Below, in pieces: positions 61,027 through 64,000 of a DNA stretch of 64,000 nt; the stretch's first letter is position 1; each line of letters opens with the position of its first letter. The position numbers were made by a program, and so were the translations under genes. Under the pieces are notes generated by a model. It saw only the letters and a program-made list of their open reading frames with translations, made no database searches and was not told the DNA's origin. This stretch comes from JAMZMI01 sp039944535 (GTDB lineage: Bacteria; Bacteroidota; Bacteroidia; Cytophagales; Cyclobacteriaceae): positions 682,001 through 746,000 of the forward strand of contig JBDUYP010000022.1 in assembly GCA_039944535.1 (NCBI GenBank), read 5' to 3'.

Positions 61027-61585
61027 ACTCATCACTGTCTGGCATCTTAATTGAACACCTCTGGCCTTTTAGCAAGTGATAATCTTCATCCATGATAAAC
61101 TCTGTTTTGGCTTTATCGATGGCACGATTAGCTTCAGATTTCACCTGCTTGCGTTTGATGATCTCAGCAAATTTTTTGACCTCTCCAATATTCTTCAACT
61201 TAAGGGGCGGTACCATCATCGGCTTGTCGTCATCGCCTTTGGCTACCATGGTGAAGTAGCAAGTGTTCGTATGCTTTACCGTATGGGTTTTCACATTTTC
61301 GGCCACCACCCGTATCCCCACAACCAACGACGAATTTCCTACATGATTGACTGTGGCAGTCAAAGACACCAGCTCCCCTACTTCCACAGGCTGCAAAAAC
61401 TCCACCTGATCCACAGACACAGTCACACAATAGGTTCCCGCGTGCTTGCTTGCACATGCATAGGCCGCTTTATCCATAAGGGACAAAAGGATTCCCCCGT
61501 GGATTTTTCCACCAAAATTGGCATAAGATGGAATCATCAACTCTGTAAGGATGGTTTTCGAAAATTCAACTGATAAAGGTTCCAT
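61001..61585 (-). CDS. Acyl-CoA thioesterase (hotdog fold)
   Basis: Hydrolyses acyl-CoA to free acid and CoA. The 194-residue protein has one hotdog domain (about 8-125) with the active-site region FGGKIHGGILLSLMDKAAY (about 23-41), VTVSVDQVEFLQPVEVGE and the C-terminal strand VVAENVKT. It resembles YciA and the cytosolic acyl-CoA thioesterases, plus a Lys-rich C-terminal extension of about 65 residues common to Bacteroidota members. Convergent with the DUF3052 gene, overlapping it by 26 bp. Confidence 0.88.
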   Translation of the reverse strand: MEPLSVEFSKTILTELMIPSYANFGGKIHGGILLSLMDKAAYACASKHAGTYCVTVSVDQVEFLQPVEVGELVSLTATVNHVGNSSLVVGIRVVAENVKTHTVKHTNTCYFTMVAKGDDDKPMMVPPLKLKNIGEVKKFAEIIKRKQVKSEANRAIDKAKTEFIMDEDYHLLKGQRCSIKMPDSDEFNDLFPET

Positions 61586-61595
61586 GGCAATTGGT

Positions 61596-62024
61596 TTAGC
61601 CTACAAAATCCCCACTCTTGGTGCGGCACTTCTTGATTCTCCGGTTCAGAATAAGCTTCCAAAAAGGAGACCGTGTAAAAATCAATTTCAAATTGACCAA
61701 AAAATTGTTTTCAAATCGTTCGTCAGGATTCATAGCTCCGGGCAAACCCTCCGGCATAAACACATACTCAAAACCCATTTTTCGAGTCTCTTCTATAGCG
61801 CAAGGGTTTCCATACAATATACCATCCAAATCACTTTTGATAATGTAATCTATATTCTTGCGGTCCGGCTTGTTTCTGAGTCTATTGGCTTCTTTGCGAG
61901 GATCCAGATTCTCCGTTGGGATATAATCCCTAATATCCTTCTCTTTCTTCAACTGCGCTTGCACTTTGGTGCATCCGAAAAGGAGAAAAAAACCAAATAA
62001 AACATACAAAACCCGAAAACGCAT
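61596..62024 (-). CDS. Hypothetical lipoprotein
   Basis: A 142-residue protein with a short hydrophobic signal and lipobox (FFLLFGC, Cys at about 18). The mature part is basic and contains DLDGILYGNPCAIEETRKMGFEYVFMPEG (cut: GNPCAIEETRKMGF), conserved-looking but not a motif I recognise. The start at 62024 gives MRFRVLYVLF as signal; a start three codons earlier is possible. It precedes the thioesterase gene by 10 bp on the same strand. Confidence 0.65.
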   Translation of the reverse strand: MRFRVLYVLFGFFLLFGCTKVQAQLKKEKDIRDYIPTENLDPRKEANRLRNKPDRKNIDYIIKSDLDGILYGNPCAIEETRKMGFEYVFMPEGLPGAMNPDERFENNFLVNLKLIFTRSPFWKLILNRRIKKCRTKSGDFVG

Positions 62025-62042
62025 AGATGGCAATTCTTCGCC

Positions 62043-62059
62043 TAAGATAACTTATCTTA
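62043..62059. promoter_or_regulatory. Palindrome in the lipoprotein/methyltransferase divergent gap
   Basis: TAAGATAACTTATCTTA is a perfect palindrome around one base; a second perfect one, TCCATG ATA CATGGA, follows at 62067-62081. They lie 19-57 bp upstream of the lipoprotein start. A -7-like TAAATTTG lies at 62084-62091 on the minus strand. Confidence 0.35.
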
Positions 62060-62151
62060 CAAGATGTCCATGATACATGGATACAAATTTATGCCCTGAG
62101 GTCATTCTAAGACAGATTCAAAAGGGAGTTCCAAATTAGATTTTGTATAAA

Positions 62152-62159
62152 TACCTTTG
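62152..62159 (+). promoter_or_regulatory. -7 box of the methyltransferase operon
   Basis: TACCTTTG, an exact TAnnTTTG match, 27 bp before the TTG start. No clear -33 element. Confidence 0.5.
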
Positions 62160-62186
62160 CGAGCCAAAAATAGCCTTTAGCAAGCC

Positions 62187-62948
62187 TTGAAAAACATCAT
62201 CAGTTTCCTTCTTAGAAATGTGCCACGCAAATACCTGCAACTGGTAAGCCATTACGGCTTGGCTGTGGCTGCCTTGTTTTACAAAGGCAACAAAGTGCAG
62301 TGCCCGGTATGTAGCTCTAAATTCAGAGTATTCATGCCCTATGGTCGCGAATCCAGATCGAACGCTCTATGCCCGAAATGTCTGTCATTGGAAAGGCACA
62401 GGTTGATGTGGCTCTATATGGAAAGAGAAACGGGTTTTTTCAAGGACAAAGGAAAATTACTTCACATCGCTCCAGAGCATTGTTTTATAGACAGGTTCGA
62501 GAAAATTGAAAACCTGGAATACATCACAGCGGATATTGAATCCCCTTTGGCCAAAGTAAAAATGGACGCCCATGACATCCCTTTCGGGGAAGCTGAATTT
62601 GACATGGTTTTCTGCAATCACGTACTGGAGCATGTCACTGACGACCGCAAGGTGATGAGCGAAATCTATCGCGTAATGAAGCCGGGTGGATGGGGCATTT
62701 TGCAAATCCCCCTATTTTTTCCGCTGGCCAAACATACCATTGAAGACCCAAGTATCACTGATCCTAAAAAGCGTGAAGAGCTTTTCGGGCAAGATGATCA
62801 TGTAAGAAAATACGGATGGGATTATAAGAAAAGACTGGAAGAAGCAGGATTCACCGTAAGCGATGACTACACCAGCACCTTGTCTCGTGAGGAGCTGCAC
62901 AAGTACGGCATCATGGAATCAGAGATACTTTATACCGTAAGAAAATAA
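62187..62948 (+). CDS. SAM-dependent methyltransferase with N-terminal zinc-ribbon-like segment
   Basis: A 253-residue class I methyltransferase. Residues about 35-75 contain CPVC and CPKC pairs (CPVCSSKFRVFMPYG...NALCPKCLSLERHRLMW), a zinc-ribbon-like head. The fold follows: LLHIAPEHCFIDRF (variant of motif I), ITADIESPLAKVKMDAHDIPF, FCNHVLEHVTDDRKVMSEIYRVMKPGG (cut: NHVLEHVTDDRKVMSE) and GILQIPLF. The start codon appears to be TTG (62187), giving MKNIISFLLRNVPRKY. It is 2 bp from the nucleotidyltransferase/phosphatase gene, suggesting a role in surface glycan synthesis. Confidence 0.85.
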   Translation: MKNIISFLLRNVPRKYLQLVSHYGLAVAALFYKGNKVQCPVCSSKFRVFMPYGRESRSNALCPKCLSLERHRLMWLYMERETGFFKDKGKLLHIAPEHCFIDRFEKIENLEYITADIESPLAKVKMDAHDIPFGEAEFDMVFCNHVLEHVTDDRKVMSEIYRVMKPGGWGILQIPLFFPLAKHTIEDPSITDPKKREELFGQDDHVRKYGWDYKKRLEEAGFTVSDDYTSTLSREELHKYGIMESEILYTVRK

Positions 62949-62950
62949 TC

Positions 62951-64000
62951 ATGCAGGCGGTAATATTAGCAGGAGGAAAAGGCACCCGACTAAAACAACT
63001 GACCGCAGAAATACCCAAACCTATGGTCAAGGTTGGCGACAAGCCTATCATCGAACATCAGGTTTTGTTGCTTAAGTCTTACAAAGTCAAAAACATCCTG
63101 ATCATCGTCAATCACCTCAAGCAACCTCTGATTGACCACCTGGGCAATGGTGAAAAATTTGGCGTGAAAATATCTTACTTCGAAGAAGAAAAACCTTTGG
63201 GAACTTCCGGAGCATTCCCCCTTTTCGCAGACAGACTTGAAGATACTTTTCTGGTGGTTTATGGAGATGTGATGTTTGATATGGACATCAAACGACTCAC
63301 AGACTTTCATGCTAAAAATAAAGCAGACGCTACTTTGGTGATTCACCCCAATGACCACCCACATGACAGTGATCTTGTAGAAACGGATGCGAAAAGTCAA
63401 ATCACAGCCTTTCATTCTAAGCCACACCAATCGGATTCATACAAAAAAAATCTGGTCAATGCCGGGGTGTACGTATTCAGCAAGTCTGTCATTGAGCACC
63501 TGCCAGGAGCAGTCAAAGGAGATTTTGGTAAAGACATATTTCCACAATGGATTCATTCACTGAAAGTGTATGGATACAATACACCAGAATACCTCAAAGA
63601 CATGGGTACTTTGGACCGATTAGCCAAGGTGACAGATGATTTGACTTCCGGGAAAATTGCACGAAGAAACTTGAAGCACAAGCAGAAGGCCATTTTCCTG
63701 GATCGTGATGGAGTGATCAACGAAGACCGGCATTTGATCCACAAACCCGAAGACTTGGTTCTTTACCCTTTTGCTGCTGAAGCTATCAAAAAAATCAACG
63801 GCTCTGACTACCTGAGCGTAGTGGCAACAAATCAGTCCGTGGTAGCCCGCAACCTCTGCACCATAGAGGAGCTGGAGTACATCCACAAAAAGCTTGATAG
63901 TGATTTGGGGACTAATGGCGCCAAACTCGATCAGCTTTACTACTGCCCCTACCATCCGGACAAAGGGTATCCTGAGGAAAACCCGCTCTACAAAAAAGAA
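62951..64000 (+). CDS. Nucleotidyltransferase/HAD-phosphatase fusion (HddC-GmhB like), truncated by the window end
   Basis: Open through all 350 codons to the window edge. Residues 1-225 form a sugar-phosphate nucleotidyltransferase: signature LAGGKGTRLKQLTAEIPKPM, VVYGDVMFDMDI, and GKDIFPQWI. From about 237 a HAD phosphatase starts with the nucleophile motif FLDRDGVINED, then the GmhB-type features VVATNQS and the zinc-binding YYCPYHPDKGYPEENP. Such fusions make activated heptose (heptose bisphosphate phosphatase plus nucleotidyltransfer) or related sugars for LPS or S-layer glycans. The specific sugar is not readable. The start is ATG 2 bp after the methyltransferase stop. Confidence 0.9.
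   Translation, partial: MQAVILAGGKGTRLKQLTAEIPKPMVKVGDKPIIEHQVLLLKSYKVKNILIIVNHLKQPLIDHLGNGEKFGVKISYFEEEKPLGTSGAFPLFADRLEDTFLVVYGDVMFDMDIKRLTDFHAKNKADATLVIHPNDHPHDSDLVETDAKSQITAFHSKPHQSDSYKKNLVNAGVYVFSKSVIEHLPGAVKGDFGKDIFPQWIHSLKVYGYNTPEYLKDMGTLDRLAKVTDDLTSGKIARRNLKHKQKAIFLDRDGVINEDRHLIHKPEDLVLYPFAAEAIKKINGSDYLSVVATNQSVVARNLCTIEELEYIHKKLDSDLGTNGAKLDQLYYCPYHPDKGYPEENPLYKKE

Noticed and set aside
61076..61573. A 165-codon plus-strand ORF
   Set aside because: It is antisense to the thioesterase gene, which has clear hotdog motifs; the translated product has no recognisable feature.
1..64000. CRISPR arrays, rRNA and tRNA genes
   Set aside because: No regularly spaced repeats of that kind and no cloverleaf-like segment was recognised in the intergenic gaps; a dedicated tRNA scan was not possible.

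Overview
The window is from a member of the Bacteroidota, most likely a marine-type Cytophagales relative. The pointers are two proteins with type IX secretion (T9SS) C-terminal sorting domains, 7TMR-DISM signalling proteins, a TonB-dependent receptor with a carboxypeptidase-like N-domain, -7 boxes of the Bacteroidota form TAnnTTTG, weak Shine-Dalgarno sites, and Bacteroidota-specific versions of metal-efflux genes. No rRNA, tRNA, CRISPR array, integrase or transposase was seen. The genus is not determinable by eye.

Region 1 (1-20.6 kb, all minus strand) is a dense heavy-metal resistance block with three parts. Distal to the window start is a Cu/Ag-type tripartite pump operon: HYC_CC_PP-like protein, CusA, TolC, CusB with DUF3347, a possible 33-residue ORF, a free DUF3347 lipoprotein, an AraC regulator with an HMA-like sensor domain, and a Fur-family regulator. 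Next is a divalent-cation set: a His-rich secreted protein, a CzcA pump fused to its own outer-membrane factor, an adaptor, and two CDF-type transporters. Last is an ArsR-controlled set: MerTP, a Cys-rich small protein and the CopA ATPase. Palindromes sit upstream of arsR, czcA, the His-rich gene and cusA and look like operators.

Region 2 (21-32 kb) is a tightly packed six-gene minus-strand operon: Na+/solute symporter, secreted alpha/beta hydrolase, TonB receptor, FabG-type reductase, KAS III-like protein and AMP-forming acyl-CoA ligase. It is preceded by a LytTR response regulator and a divergent 7TM sensor kinase. Three direct repeats of AGGTGAACG type at 21-22-bp spacing lie in the promoter of the operon, which fits LytTR binding. 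The KAS III-like protein keeps the catalytic Cys but has lost the usual His and Asn. I read this as an uptake and CoA-processing system for an unknown lipid, ester or organic acid. It is the best candidate for an undescribed system in the window.

Region 3 (32-50.5 kb) holds a MscS channel, two T9SS-secreted surface proteins (643 and 3690 residues) that share a module, a 7TM-DISM regulator with a C-terminal helix-turn-helix, an EamA exporter and a histone-deacetylase-like enzyme. A 22-bp-spaced direct repeat (CACCCCTACA) lies upstream of the giant adhesin gene.

Region 4 (50.5-64 kb) is mostly ordinary chromosomal housekeeping and hypothetical genes: transglutaminase-like protein, HD hydrolase, glutaminase, helicase, TerB, ACP phosphodiesterase, CrcB, J-domain protein and thioesterase. 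It includes a local family of palindromic intergenic repeats (53.7-55.4 kb). At the right edge begins a probable surface-polysaccharide locus (methyltransferase, then a nucleotidyltransferase/HAD-phosphatase fusion cut by the window end).
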